Positions 6,803 through 16,406 are shown, numbered from the stretch's first letter. The stretch is 64,000 bases of DNA from Parvimonas micra (GCF_037482165.1 NZ_CP148048.1:1485038-1549037), one strand, 5' to 3'. Numbers and translations are program-made. The notes: generated by a model not told the origin, from the sequence alone.

Positions 6803-8854
6803 TTATTTTTCTTCAGCATTTCTTCTCTTCATTGCATAAACTGCAACTCCCATAAGAGTAATACCAATAACAGTGAAGATAACTGTACCTACTCCACCTG
6901 TTTGAGGAATAGTAACTTTTTTATTTATAACTTTTGTTGCATCTGTCTTACCAGCTTGATCTTGAGAATAATTAATATCCCCAGCACTTGAATAGGAATT
7001 TGCATTCACTTCAAAATCAATTTTTCCACTTAATAACGCATAACCTTCAGGAGCTCTAACTTCTTTTAGTTTGTAGTTTCCTGCTAAAAGACCTGCAACT
7101 TCAAATTGACCATCTTTGTTAGAAGTAAATTTAACAGCCTTAGCTTCAGTAGTCCATTCATAGTCAGTTCTTACTTTTAAGAATGCTTTATCACGAATAA
7201 CCTTAGCTTCTTCAATTTTTTCTTTAGCATCTGTTCCTGCTTGACCTTGTTGTTGATCAGTAGGTAAATCATTATAAGCCTTTATTGCATCATCATATTT
7301 CTTTTGAGCTGCTGTATAAGCATCTCTGTCAGCTTTAACTGTAGCAGAGTCTTTTAATCCTAAGAATTTACCATCTGCATTTTCAACAACAAATTCAGCA
7401 CCAGCTAATCTATCAGTTCCATTTTCACCAGTTTTAACAAATTTCTTTCCATAAGTTACTACTTCTGGAGAAGTTGGAATTACAGGTACAGGACTGTCAG
7501 GAGTTTTTGTGTTCTTAACAGTAACCTTTCCATCTTCAGTTTTATATTCAGGAGTATATCCAGCAACAATTTCTTTTACATAGTATTTTTTATTAGCATC
7601 TAAGCCTGTAAATTTGTGATTAAAATTGTCCTTTTTAGTAACACTATCTACAACCTTATCATCTCCAGCAGTTGCACCTTTTTCATATAAGTAATATGTT
7701 ACAGTAACACCAGCAGGAGCATTTCCTTCAGCCCAACTCTTTGTAACTTCTATAGAATTATCCTTTGGAGTTACTTCATTTTCTCTTGGGTCTTTGAATT
7801 CTCTTACTTTATTATCATAATCAAATTTAACTTGGTTCTTATCTGGAGTATCAACTACAGCTTCCCCATTTAAAATAGCTTTATATTTTAAAATAAATTC
7901 AACTTCACCTTTTTTAGTAGCATCTTCAATTTTCTTAAGTCCATCAGCTTTGAAATTTAAAACAAATCCGCTGCCATTTTCTGTTAATTCATAATCAGTT
8001 CCAGAAGTTAATGTTACATCTTCAGCAGGTTCTAATACTTTAACAGTAAGTTCTAAACCTTTTTTGTAAGTAAGTCCTTTAGTCATAGTATCTTCCCATC
8101 TTAAAGTCTTATATTTAGCATCTTTTGGAAGTTTAGTTTTTACTTCGTATGGAACTTCATCACCAATCATCTTATTTACATTACCCTTTGGTTGTTCTGC
8201 CTTATTATAATCTGTTTGTCCTTCAAGATTCTTATCAACTTGAGGCTTTTCTTGAACATTCTTTGGATAAACATGAGCATTTTCAATAACTCCGTCTTCT
8301 TTAACCAAAGGTAAAGTTATAAGAACTGGTACAGCTTTTTGAGAAGTTAATGTTTCTCCACCTTTACCAACATAAGTTGATTTTTCTCTAATTTCAACTA
8401 TTTGGTATTCACCGGCAGGAAGATTTGTAACATCAAAGTCTTTACCAGTAGCTGTTGTAAGACCACCTAAAATGTTAGGATCATCTAATCCAGTAGCATC
8501 TGATCCATCACTTTTGATGTATTTCCATTCACCAGCATTATTTTTCTTTTGCCAAGCAAAATAAACACCAGGAATTTCTTTTACAGAATCAGGATGTCCA
8601 CCACCAATTTTTGATAAAATTTGGTTTAGTTGGTTAAGGTCTTGAGTTCCATTGTAACCACCTTTTTTAACTTTTTCACTATCCCATTTTTCTAATTCAT
8701 CTTTTGTCTTTAAAAGTAATTTATGCAAAGTTACTTTTTTTGTTCCATTTCCTTCAGCGCTTACTTTTGCAGGTGAAAACATGGATGAAAACATTCCGAT
8801 AACCATTGCAAATGCTAACACACTTGAAACAATCATCTTAGTTATTTTTTTCAT
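6803..8854 (-). CDS. Major (backbone) pilin, IPQTG sorting signal
   Basis: The protein has 683 residues. A signal peptide (1-33, VSAEG) is followed by the D1 domain beginning KKVTLHKLLLKTKDELEKWD. The pilin motif VYPKN occurs near residue 200; its lysine is the residue that class C sortases join to the sorting threonine of the next subunit. A D2-type isopeptide domain spans about 210-370, a Cna_B domain (SIEVTKSWAEGNAPAGVTVT) about 372-455, and a C-terminal SpaA domain ends YKLKEVRAPEGYALL. IPQTGG, a membrane segment and KRRNAEEK close the protein. The SpaA domain carries an inserted Lys/Asp/Gln-rich helix (about 515-560). It leads a two-gene minus-strand unit with the LPKTG pilin. Confidence 0.92.
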   Translation of the reverse strand: MKKITKMIVSSVLAFAMVIGMFSSMFSPAKVSAEGNGTKKVTLHKLLLKTKDELEKWDSEKVKKGGYNGTQDLNQLNQILSKIGGGHPDSVKEIPGVYFAWQKKNNAGEWKYIKSDGSDATGLDDPNILGGLTTATGKDFDVTNLPAGEYQIVEIREKSTYVGKGGETLTSQKAVPVLITLPLVKEDGVIENAHVYPKNVQEKPQVDKNLEGQTDYNKAEQPKGNVNKMIGDEVPYEVKTKLPKDAKYKTLRWEDTMTKGLTYKKGLELTVKVLEPAEDVTLTSGTDYELTENGSGFVLNFKADGLKKIEDATKKGEVEFILKYKAILNGEAVVDTPDKNQVKFDYDNKVREFKDPRENEVTPKDNSIEVTKSWAEGNAPAGVTVTYYLYEKGATAGDDKVVDSVTKKDNFNHKFTGLDANKKYYVKEIVAGYTPEYKTEDGKVTVKNTKTPDSPVPVIPTSPEVVTYGKKFVKTGENGTDRLAGAEFVVENADGKFLGLKDSATVKADRDAYTAAQKKYDDAIKAYNDLPTDQQQGQAGTDAKEKIEEAKVIRDKAFLKVRTDYEWTTEAKAVKFTSNKDGQFEVAGLLAGNYKLKEVRAPEGYALLSGKIDFEVNANSYSSAGDINYSQDQAGKTDATKVINKKVTIPQTGGVGTVIFTVIGITLMGVAVYAMKRRNAEEK

Positions 8855-9256
8855 AACTAATCTCTCCTCCTATAAATAAATTCTTATAATTTTTGAGCTT
8901 ACATAAGTAAAATTTGACTTATTAATGTCAAATTTTTGCAAATTATACTCTTATAAATTTAAATTTTATGAATATCTATGCTAAATATTCTATAATTTCA
9001 CGATAAGTATATCATTAATTCAGAAAAAAAACAATAGAAAATCCAAATATTTTATAAATTTGTAAGTTTAATAATTTTTTTACTCTTAGGGATTGATTTT
9101 ATTTTAAATATGTTGTAAACTGATAATGGTTAATTTTGTAGAAAAAAATTTCGAAGTGAATATTTATGCACAATAGTAAAAAAACAATGGTATTTTGTTT
9201 TTTGTTCATATTATATTTACGATTAACATATATTTATTTTCGGGGAAGGTAATGAA
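8855..9256. other. Divergent control region between major pilin and tip adhesin
   Basis: This 402-base gap separates two divergently transcribed pilus genes. Apart from the inverted repeat at 8909-8936 and the -10 box at 8942-8947 for the pilins, it is AT-rich and featureless to me. The tip gene has GGGGAAGG (9242-9249) before its ATG. No inverted repeat matching the far side of the tip gene was seen, so I have no evidence for an invertible switch. Confidence 0.5.
8909..8936. promoter_or_regulatory. Inverted repeat upstream of the major pilin gene
   Basis: AAAATTTGAC and GTCAAATTTT are perfect 10-base arms separated by TTATTAAT. On the minus strand the repeat lies just after a TATAAT (8942-8947), so it sits at the expected transcript start. 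It could be an operator or a 5' hairpin; no regulator gene is adjacent. Confidence 0.5.
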
Positions 9257-11869
9257 ATGAAATCGAAAAAAGTCTTAATTAGTTGCTTTTTAGTTTTAGT
9301 TTTTTTATTTCAATTTACATCATCAGCTTTTGTTAATGCCGAAATAGGCTATACAACAAATCAAGAAGGAACTTTTCCAACTGATTATGATGAAATAGAT
9401 GGTCTTATTAGAAATGCTAAAAATCAACCAATAGATTATGAAGATGCTAAACTGTCCAAAACTGTTAGCAAAGGCGAAAGGGATGGAGAGTTTTATGTAG
9501 ATTTAAAAATTGAGGGAAAATATAAAGAAGAAGATATTACTAAAGATATTGTAATTGTTTTGGATAACTCCAACTCAATGCAAAGAAATAATCGTGTTGG
9601 TATTGCACATAAAGTACTAAGTGAATTTACTAAGAATGTTCTTAAAGATGGAAAAGGAAAAGTAAGACTTGCCTTAGTAACTTATGGTACTGATGTATTC
9701 GACGGAAGATATGTAGGTCATGCTGCGCGCCCTGGATATTCATCTGATCTTTGTGTTAAACATTTTACAACAAATCCAAATGAAATTATAAATAAAGTCC
9801 CTAGTAATATTCCTACAACTCGAGGTCAAACATATCTTGGAGGAACATTTACACAAGCGGCACTTAAAGAAGCTCGTCAGATTTTAAGTACAAGTAATGC
9901 AAAGCAAAAAATAATAGTACATTTGACTGATGGTATGCCTACTAATTCTTATGAAATGACTTCGATAGACAGAGACGGAGCACAATTTTCTAATACCATA
10001 AAGGGAACTGGGCTAACTTACTTTTTAGGACAAAATTTTGCATATGAACATAATGCTTATAGTGTTTGGAATCCATTAACTAATAGTAATCTTTATGTGA
10101 ATAACCACGGTATTCCAACATCTTATGAAGCTAAAAAGTTTACTAAAGATATTGCAACTTATACAATCGGTATTGAACTTGCACAAGAGAAATATAATGG
10201 TGGAAAATATTATCCAAGTGGAACACTTGAAAAACCTGATATTGTTAAGTTGATGAAGAGCATTTCAACTTCACCAAATCATTATTACGATTCTGCTAAT
10301 GTAAATCAACTAAGCTCTATACTTAGCAAAATAGAAAAGGACATTCATAATACAGTTGTTAATGGAACTGTAACAGATCCTATGGGGCAAATGGTAGATT
10401 TAAACTTGTCTAATCCTGAAAGCTTTAAACTTACTGCATCTAACGATTCTATTTTAGAAGCTGTAGATATTAATTATAGTAAACATACAAGACAACTTAC
10501 TTTAACTGGTTTGCATCTAGGAAAGGATCAATGGGTTAATTTAAGGTATAAGGTTAATTTAAGAACAGAAGATAAAGATTTTAAGATAGGGAAATTCTAT
10601 CAGGTTAATGGTCCAACAAAATTGGTTCCTAAGGATAGCAACCCTAATAAATCTATCGATTTTCCAATTCCTTCTGTAAAAGCTGAGTATTTAGATATAA
10701 ATGTAGAAAAGATTTGGAAATATAAGAGTGGTAATGAATTACCTGAAGAAATGCGAAAAGATGTTAAGATAAAGCTTATAAGGAAGTCGACTAATCCGAG
10801 AGTTCCAAATTCTAAAAAAGAAACAGTAATTGCTGAAAGAACTCTAAATAAAGCTAGTGATTGGAAGAATAAATTCGAAAAATTAATACCTTTTGACAAT
10901 CTTGGATATTCTTTTGAATATTATGTTAAGGAAGAAGCTTTATCAAAAGACTTTGAAACTAAGATAGAATATTCAAATAATAAAAATTTCATTCAATCAA
11001 CATCTGGAGATGTTAAGATAACAAATATAAAAGATATTGAAATTGAATTTTTAAAGTACAAAAAAGAGGGAAATAATAAAATTCCTATTGAAAATATTGA
11101 GTTTGAATTATATAAAAAGTCTCAAAATGGAGAATATGAAGTTGTAACTAAAGATAATAAGAATGTTATTTCAAAGTCTGGTAATGACGGAAAATTCAAA
11201 TTTAACGGACTTGAAGTTGGAGAATATGCAATTAAGGAATTAAAAGCTCCTGAAGGATACCGAACTCCTAAGGATTTTGTAAGATATTTCAAAGTAAATA
11301 AAAAAGGTGAAATTGAATACGATAATTCAATATTTTCATCTAAAGAAGCTTTTTATAATATCGAAAACAAGAAACTTACTCCAATGTACTTTATGTTAAA
11401 TAAAGTGAATCTTTTAGGCGAGTTGATTAAAGAAGGAAACTTGGAATTAGAATTAAAAGGAAGTTCAGGAAAGACTGAAATTTACGATTTAACTAAGAGT
11501 ACAGCAGATGGCTTTAAGTTTGAAATTCCACTTGACTTTGAAAGTGGTACTTACATTCTTACTGAAAAGAATGCTCCTATGGGATATAAAAAATCAAATA
11601 TTGAATATCACATAAAAATTGATAATGAAGAAAGAAAAATAATTTTAGAAAAAGAAGTTCAAAACGGAGTTTCTACAGTTAAAAATATTGTCTTATACCA
11701 AGAAAATGGAGAAGATATAGAAACTAAAAATCTCAATATTACAAATGAAAAAACAGTATACCCTCATACAGGTGGAAGTGGAACAGCTTTGTTTATCATA
11801 ACGGGAGTATTATTTATGGTATGTTCTGCTGGAGCATATTATATAGTTCAAAAGAAAAAATCAATTTAG
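9257..11869 (+). CDS. VWA-domain pilus tip adhesin, YPHTG sorting signal
   Basis: The protein has 870 residues: a signal peptide (1-29), then a von Willebrand A domain (about 95-370). Its MIDAS loop IVIVLDNSNSMQ has the DxSxS metal site, VHLTDGMPT supplies the later aspartate, and a TTRGQTYLGG loop lies between. Next come Cna_B-like (about 475-590) and SpaA-like domains (about 595-700 and 710-830) with YAIKELKAPEGY and YILTEKNAPMGY. The C-terminus is YPHTGG, a hydrophobic segment and QKKKSI. This organisation matches RrgA/PitA-type tip adhesins. The gene runs opposite to the pilins and sortases, which is unusual because tip, shaft, base and sortase genes are normally collinear. It must have its own promoter and terminator. 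Confidence 0.88.
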   Translation: MKSKKVLISCFLVLVFLFQFTSSAFVNAEIGYTTNQEGTFPTDYDEIDGLIRNAKNQPIDYEDAKLSKTVSKGERDGEFYVDLKIEGKYKEEDITKDIVIVLDNSNSMQRNNRVGIAHKVLSEFTKNVLKDGKGKVRLALVTYGTDVFDGRYVGHAARPGYSSDLCVKHFTTNPNEIINKVPSNIPTTRGQTYLGGTFTQAALKEARQILSTSNAKQKIIVHLTDGMPTNSYEMTSIDRDGAQFSNTIKGTGLTYFLGQNFAYEHNAYSVWNPLTNSNLYVNNHGIPTSYEAKKFTKDIATYTIGIELAQEKYNGGKYYPSGTLEKPDIVKLMKSISTSPNHYYDSANVNQLSSILSKIEKDIHNTVVNGTVTDPMGQMVDLNLSNPESFKLTASNDSILEAVDINYSKHTRQLTLTGLHLGKDQWVNLRYKVNLRTEDKDFKIGKFYQVNGPTKLVPKDSNPNKSIDFPIPSVKAEYLDINVEKIWKYKSGNELPEEMRKDVKIKLIRKSTNPRVPNSKKETVIAERTLNKASDWKNKFEKLIPFDNLGYSFEYYVKEEALSKDFETKIEYSNNKNFIQSTSGDVKITNIKDIEIEFLKYKKEGNNKIPIENIEFELYKKSQNGEYEVVTKDNKNVISKSGNDGKFKFNGLEVGEYAIKELKAPEGYRTPKDFVRYFKVNKKGEIEYDNSIFSSKEAFYNIENKKLTPMYFMLNKVNLLGELIKEGNLELELKGSSGKTEIYDLTKSTADGFKFEIPLDFESGTYILTEKNAPMGYKKSNIEYHIKIDNEERKIILEKEVQNGVSTVKNIVLYQENGEDIETKNLNITNEKTVYPHTGGSGTALFIITGVLFMVCSAGAYYIVQKKKSI

Positions 11870-11890
11870 TAAATTAAAAAATTTATAAAA

Positions 11891-11925
11891 AAAGACCTTA
11901 AGTTTTAAAACTCAAGGTCTTTTCT
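11891..11925 (+). terminator. Terminator of the tip adhesin gene
   Basis: AAGACCTT-AAGTTT pairs with AAACT-C-AAGGTCTT, followed by TTTCT. Confidence 0.75.
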
Positions 11926-11935
11926 ATTGCGAAAC

Positions 11936-11993
11936 AACAAGGTTCCCGGGCCCCCACCCGATGCGAAGCGTCGTGGAAGGGTGGGGTTCTTAT
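11936..11993 (-). repeat. 58-bp palindromic dispersed repeat, copy 3
   Basis: This copy is in reverse orientation. Its ATAAG end overlaps the stop codon (11990-11992) of the neighbouring sortase gene, so the repeat supplies the TAA. It carries two substitutions around the outer stem and one in the inner loop. Confidence 0.9.
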
Positions 11994-12823
11994 TTTCTTT
12001 TTATTAAAAATTTTATAAATTTATATCCTGTAAAGATAAATACAATCCACAATCCTCCAGTAATAGAGTATACAAAAATAGACATATTTTTTACATCTTT
12101 ATTTATTTCTTCTTTTTTTTCAACTTGTTCCCCAGTATTTTCTACTAATCTTTCACAATTTACAAGCATTCGATAAGGGCTTGGTGGAATTGCAGGGTCA
12201 CAAGTAAGCAATGTCAAAATATCCTTATCTTTTTCTGGTTCTAATTTTTCCCACTCATAAGGTTTTATAATTTCCGTATTTGAAACTACATAAGTTAATG
12301 TTTTTCCAGCTCTTTCGATATAAACTTTATCGCCTTTTTTCAATTTAGAAATATTTAAAAACATTACATCTTTATACCAACCTCTATGTCCCGCGATTAC
12401 ACTTCTATTCCCATTTCCTCCAGTTGGGAGTGCTGTTCCGTCAATATGCGCAACACCATTATCTAGATGTTTATAGGAGGCATCAAGTCTTATAGGTTTG
12501 TATAAATCTATGGCAGGAATTCTTATATATGCAAAAATTCCATCAGGATCTCCTTTTTTAAATTCATAAACAGTGTTATATTCTTCATTGCTAAAAGGAT
12601 CTACAATACTTGAACTTTTTACATTGTTATTATACTCTTTTATTGAATTTTCAAGTTGAGTTTTTTCCTCTTCACTCATTTTTTCTTGAAGTAACTTAAA
12701 CTCTTCATACATGGACTTTTGCCTATAATTATTAAACACCAAATTAGTAAAAGTGTATAATGGAAGTGAAATTCCTATAATCATAATCAAATATCCAACA
12801 ATTCTTACTTTTTTACTTTTCAT
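11990..12823 (-). CDS. Class C sortase (divergent, pilus-associated)
   Basis: The protein has 277 residues: an N-terminal membrane segment (about 8-29), a lid-like DPF at about 78, catalytic His in VIAGHRGWYKDV, catalytic Cys in LTLLTCDPAIPP and the Arg in PYRMLV, then a C-terminal membrane helix. The lid and the two membrane ends indicate class C. It differs from the two upstream sortases around the active site: LTCDPAIPPSPYR instead of the LTCTPYMxNxHR of its neighbours. It may therefore handle a different step, such as the atypical IPQTG or YPHTG signals. It ends the three-gene sortase operon, 17 bases after the preceding gene, with its stop codon inside a dispersed repeat. Confidence 0.85.
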   Translation of the reverse strand: MKSKKVRIVGYLIMIIGISLPLYTFTNLVFNNYRQKSMYEEFKLLQEKMSEEEKTQLENSIKEYNNNVKSSSIVDPFSNEEYNTVYEFKKGDPDGIFAYIRIPAIDLYKPIRLDASYKHLDNGVAHIDGTALPTGGNGNRSVIAGHRGWYKDVMFLNISKLKKGDKVYIERAGKTLTYVVSNTEIIKPYEWEKLEPEKDKDILTLLTCDPAIPPSPYRMLVNCERLVENTGEQVEKKEEINKDVKNMSIFVYSITGGLWIVFIFTGYKFIKFLIKRK

Positions 12824-12840
12824 TTAATTTAACCCATTCT

Positions 12841-13719
12841 TTACAATTTAAGCTCTTTAATTCTCTTTCTAACATCCATATATTTCTTAAAATTATATAA
12901 GAAAATAATTAGTGCTATTATAAAAATCATAAGTAACCAATAAAAATATTTTCTGAAAAAACTTCTTCTCTTGCTAACATTTTTTGCCTTATCAAGTGGA
13001 GTGTATTCAATCCTATGCCCTCTAACTAAAAGTCTATGTGAATTAACCATATAAGGTGTACAAGTCAAAAGGGTTACATAATCCTTTCCGCTTTCAACCA
13101 AAATTGGAGAAAAATCTGATGGCTCAACAACCAAAATCTGATCAACTTCATAAGCTAAAACAGTTTGAATATTGTGAATGAAGAATACATCCCCTTTTTG
13201 TAATTTATCCAGCTTTGTAAAAAGTGCAGCAGTTGGAAGTCCTCTATGAGCAGTGATTACTGAATGTGTACCTTCTCCACCCACAGGAAGAGAAGAACCC
13301 TCTAAGTGACCTGCTCCTTTTTGCAAAATATCTTCTGATGTCCCTGCATAAATCGGTAAATTTTCATCAATCTTAGGTATTTCAACATGACCTATCAACT
13401 CTCCAACTTGTAACATTCTCGCATACTCCGCTACTCCCCTATTTTTTTCTTCTTTAGAATAAGGGTCAGAAAGTTTGGAAGGATCAAGTGTTGAATTATA
13501 TGCCTTAGCAAGTTTTATTCTCTCTTCTATTTCTTCCTTAGAGAGTTTTCCCGCTTCCTTTTCAAAGTTTTCAATACGCTTTCCACTATCAACTCTATAA
13601 TACCATTGAGATACAAAAGGATAAATCATAATGCAAAATCCGATTAAAAAGACGAAGATAAAAGGAAGTTTTGTCTTTTTCCAGCTTTTGCCTTTAGCTT
13701 TATTATCTTTAATTTTCAT
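12841..13719 (-). CDS. Class C sortase (pilin polymerase)
   Basis: The protein has 292 residues: N-terminal membrane helix about 18-38, a lid DPY (LSDPYSKEEKN) near residue 84, catalytic His in VITAHRGLPTA, Cys in VTLLTCTPYM and Arg in HRLLVRGHR, and a C-terminal membrane helix with basic tail. These are hallmarks of the pilus-building class C enzymes, which cleave sorting signals and join the threonine to the pilin-motif lysine. It is a close relative of the gene immediately upstream (8 bases apart), suggesting tandem duplication. Confidence 0.92.
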   Translation of the reverse strand: MKIKDNKAKGKSWKKTKLPFIFVFLIGFCIMIYPFVSQWYYRVDSGKRIENFEKEAGKLSKEEIEERIKLAKAYNSTLDPSKLSDPYSKEEKNRGVAEYARMLQVGELIGHVEIPKIDENLPIYAGTSEDILQKGAGHLEGSSLPVGGEGTHSVITAHRGLPTAALFTKLDKLQKGDVFFIHNIQTVLAYEVDQILVVEPSDFSPILVESGKDYVTLLTCTPYMVNSHRLLVRGHRIEYTPLDKAKNVSKRRSFFRKYFYWLLMIFIIALIIFLYNFKKYMDVRKRIKELKL

Positions 13720-13727
13720 AAAAACCT

Positions 13728-14627
13728 CTATTTAATATTATCTACATCTATTTTTTCTAGTTTTTTACTAATTTTTTTCCTCTTTCTAACATAATACAAA
13801 GTGGAAATAATTAAAATTACAAGTAAAAATAAAATAAAGTAGAATAAATACATATACCAGATATTCTTTTTGCCCTCCAATAACTCCTTATCAACAAGGT
13901 CTTTGTCATATTCAACTCTATGTCCCCTAACCAATAATCTATGAGTATTAATCATATAAGGTGTACAAGTTAAAAGAGTAGCATAGTCTTTTCCTTCGGA
14001 AATAAGTAAATCATCAAAAGTTGAAGGCTCAACAACTTTGATTTGATCAATCTGATAAGCCAAAGTTTCAGCGAAATTATGAATATAAAATTTATCTCCA
14101 ATTTGAAGTTTTAAAAGATTTGTAAATAAAGTTGCTGTAGGAAGTCCACTATGTGCAGTTATAACAGTATGTGTGTTAATCCCACCAATAGGAAGAGATG
14201 TCCCTTCCAAATGACCTGCACCTTTTTGAAGAACTTCTTCATCAGTTCCCGCATAAATTGGCACATCAACATCAATGGCAGGTATCTGAACATGTCCGAT
14301 GTATTCGTGAATTTCAATCATTCTCGCATACTCAGCCTTGCCCTCTTTCTTTTTTTCATCAGAATAAGGGTCATTAGTAACTTCATTATGCAAAGAACTA
14401 TTATATGCCTTTGCTAACTCCATTCTTCTTTTAACTTCTTCTTTTGACAATTTTTCTTTTTCGCTGTCAAAAGTTGAGATAACATTTTTTGATTCAACTC
14501 TATAATACAATCTAGTGATTATAGGATACATAAGTATCCCAAAACCAAGTAAAAAAACTAAAATAAAAGGCCAATTACTTTTCTTTTTGGACTTTTTCTT
14601 AGAAATTTTTATATCTATATCACTCAT
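13728..14627 (-). CDS. Class C sortase (pilin polymerase)
   Basis: The protein has 299 residues with the same plan: N-terminal helix about 20-40, DPY lid (TNDPYSDEKK) near residue 86, catalytic His in VITAHSGLP, Cys in ATLLTCTPYM, Arg in HRLLVRGHR, and a C-terminal helix. The usual HRG after the catalytic histidine is HSG here, a small deviation that leaves the triad intact. It is the first gene of the sortase operon, whose promoter must lie in 14640-14740. Two similar paralogues plus one divergent enzyme suggest division of labour between pilin subunits. Confidence 0.92.
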   Translation of the reverse strand: MSDIDIKISKKKSKKKSNWPFILVFLLGFGILMYPIITRLYYRVESKNVISTFDSEKEKLSKEEVKRRMELAKAYNSSLHNEVTNDPYSDEKKKEGKAEYARMIEIHEYIGHVQIPAIDVDVPIYAGTDEEVLQKGAGHLEGTSLPIGGINTHTVITAHSGLPTATLFTNLLKLQIGDKFYIHNFAETLAYQIDQIKVVEPSTFDDLLISEGKDYATLLTCTPYMINTHRLLVRGHRVEYDKDLVDKELLEGKKNIWYMYLFYFILFLLVILIISTLYYVRKRKKISKKLEKIDVDNIK

Positions 14628-14749
14628 AAAAACTCCTTAAAAATATTAATTATTTAATATCAAAATATTAACAATTTATTAAATAATTCAAAAACGCTTA
14701 ATTATGATTATATTATTTTTCTCAGAAAAATACAAGAGATAAAAGCATA

Positions 14750-14774
14750 AAAAAACCGTCATAGTTGACGGTAT
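14750..14774 (-). terminator. Terminator of the ABC-F gene
   Basis: ACCGTC-ATAGTT-GACGGT; on the minus strand a run of T follows. Confidence 0.8.
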
Positions 14775-14775
14775 T

Positions 14776-16314
14776 TTATAATAGTGAAAAATCTTCCATA
14801 TTCCAAATTTCTGTCGCTATTTCTGTATAAAAGTCTTTTTCGTGAGAGATTAAAAATATTCCACCCTTATATTCCTTTAAAGCTCTTTTTAATTCTTCCT
14901 TTGACTCTGGGTCAAGATGGTTTGTAGGTTCGTCAAGCATTAGAATATTTGTCTTTTCATTTAAAATCTTACAAAGTCTTACCTTTGCCTGTTCTCCTCC
15001 GCTTAAAACTTTCATCTGTGATTCGATATGCACAGTTGTAAGAGAACATTTTGCCAGGGCAGCACGAATTTTAAATTGTTCCCAACTTGGAAATTTCTCC
15101 CACATCTCATCAATTGGAGTATTGTTATTTTCGTAATGCTCTTCTTGTTTAAAATATCCTATTGCTAAGTTTTGACCAAAAGAAACAGAACCTGAAATAG
15201 CTTTAATATTTCCAAGAATTGTATTTACAAGAGTTGTCTTACCAAGTCCGTTTGCTCCTACAATGGCAATCCTATCTCCTCTTTCCATACGAAGATTTAA
15301 AGGCTTACTTATAGGCTTGTCATAACCTATTACCAAATCTTCTGTTTCAAAAATTAATCTGCTTGTAGAAGGAGCTGTTTCAAAATAAAATTCAGGCTTT
15401 GGCTTTTCTCTTACAAGCTCAATCTTTTCCATTTTATCAAGTTTTTTCTGTCTTGACATTGCCATATTTCTAGTAGCAACTCTTGCCTTATTACGTTGAA
15501 CAAAGTCCTCAAGTTCTTGAATTTCCTGTTGTTGTTTTTTATAAGCCGCTTCAATTTGTCTTTGTCTCAACTCTTTCAGTCTTAAAAACTCATCATAATC
15601 TCCAACATATCTATTTACTTCACAATTTTCAACATGGTAAATCAAATTTATTACAGAATTTAAAAATGAGATATCATGAGAAATTAAAATAAAGGCGTTT
15701 TCATAATTTTGTAAATATCTTCTAAGCCAATTTATATGCTCTTCGTCCAAGTAGTTAGTAGGCTCGTCAAGAAGCAAAATATCAGGCTTTTCTAAAAGCA
15801 ATTTTGCAAGTAAAATCTTTGAACGTTGTCCACCCGAAAGGTCACTATCAAGCCATTCTTTAATTCCCATATTATGAGCAATTTCATCAATCTTGGAATC
15901 AATCATATAAAAGTCATTCGTTTCAAGTAATTCTTGAAGCTCCGCCGCATCAAGCATAATATCATCAAGTTCTTGACCTGATAATTCACCCATTTTCATA
16001 TAAATATCATTTAATTCACTTTCAACTTCAAAAAGATACGAAAAGGCTGATTTTAAAACATCACGAACAGTCATATTCGCACCAATTACAGAATGTTGGT
16101 CAAGATAGCCAATTCTTACTCTCTTTGCCCATTCGATACTTCCCTCTTCAGCTTCAAGTTTTCCAGTAACCAAATTTAGAAAGGTACTTTTGCCCTCTCC
16201 ATTTGGTCCAACAAGTCCTATATGTTCACCTTTTAAAAGTCTAAAATTTACATCTTTAAGTATTTGACGACCACCAAAACTGTGGCTCAAATTTTTTACA
16301 GTTAAAATACTCAT
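14776..16314 (-). CDS. ABC-F family ATPase (YfmM-like)
   Basis: The protein has 512 residues with two ABC ATPase domains and no membrane segments. Domain 1 has GPNGEGKST (residues about 36-44), the signature LSGGQRSK and DILLLDEPTNYLDEEH. A charged linker (about 240-300, KKQQQEIQELEDFVQRNKAR) is the P-site tRNA interaction region of ABC-F proteins. Domain 2 has GANGLGKTT, LSGGEQAKVR and LDEPTNHLDPES. ABC-F proteins act on the ribosome, as translation factors or antibiotic-protection proteins. The N-terminus (MSILTVKNLSHSFGGRQIL) resembles the housekeeping YfmM type more than known resistance factors, so resistance is not claimed. It is monocistronic with an AGGAG ribosome site. Confidence 0.9.
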   Translation of the reverse strand: MSILTVKNLSHSFGGRQILKDVNFRLLKGEHIGLVGPNGEGKSTFLNLVTGKLEAEEGSIEWAKRVRIGYLDQHSVIGANMTVRDVLKSAFSYLFEVESELNDIYMKMGELSGQELDDIMLDAAELQELLETNDFYMIDSKIDEIAHNMGIKEWLDSDLSGGQRSKILLAKLLLEKPDILLLDEPTNYLDEEHINWLRRYLQNYENAFILISHDISFLNSVINLIYHVENCEVNRYVGDYDEFLRLKELRQRQIEAAYKKQQQEIQELEDFVQRNKARVATRNMAMSRQKKLDKMEKIELVREKPKPEFYFETAPSTSRLIFETEDLVIGYDKPISKPLNLRMERGDRIAIVGANGLGKTTLVNTILGNIKAISGSVSFGQNLAIGYFKQEEHYENNNTPIDEMWEKFPSWEQFKIRAALAKCSLTTVHIESQMKVLSGGEQAKVRLCKILNEKTNILMLDEPTNHLDPESKEELKRALKEYKGGIFLISHEKDFYTEIATEIWNMEDFSLL

Positions 16315-16406
16315 TTCTTCTCCTTTTAGTATAGCTCTACATATTTTACCATATTTTTCAATTTAAGTAAAAATTTAAACAACTAATTAAAAGGACATAT
16401 ATTTCA

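Noticed and set aside
8855-11990. Invertible DNA switch around the tip adhesin gene
   Set aside because: I looked for matching inverted repeats on the two sides and found none; the 58-bp repeat is present only on the right side.
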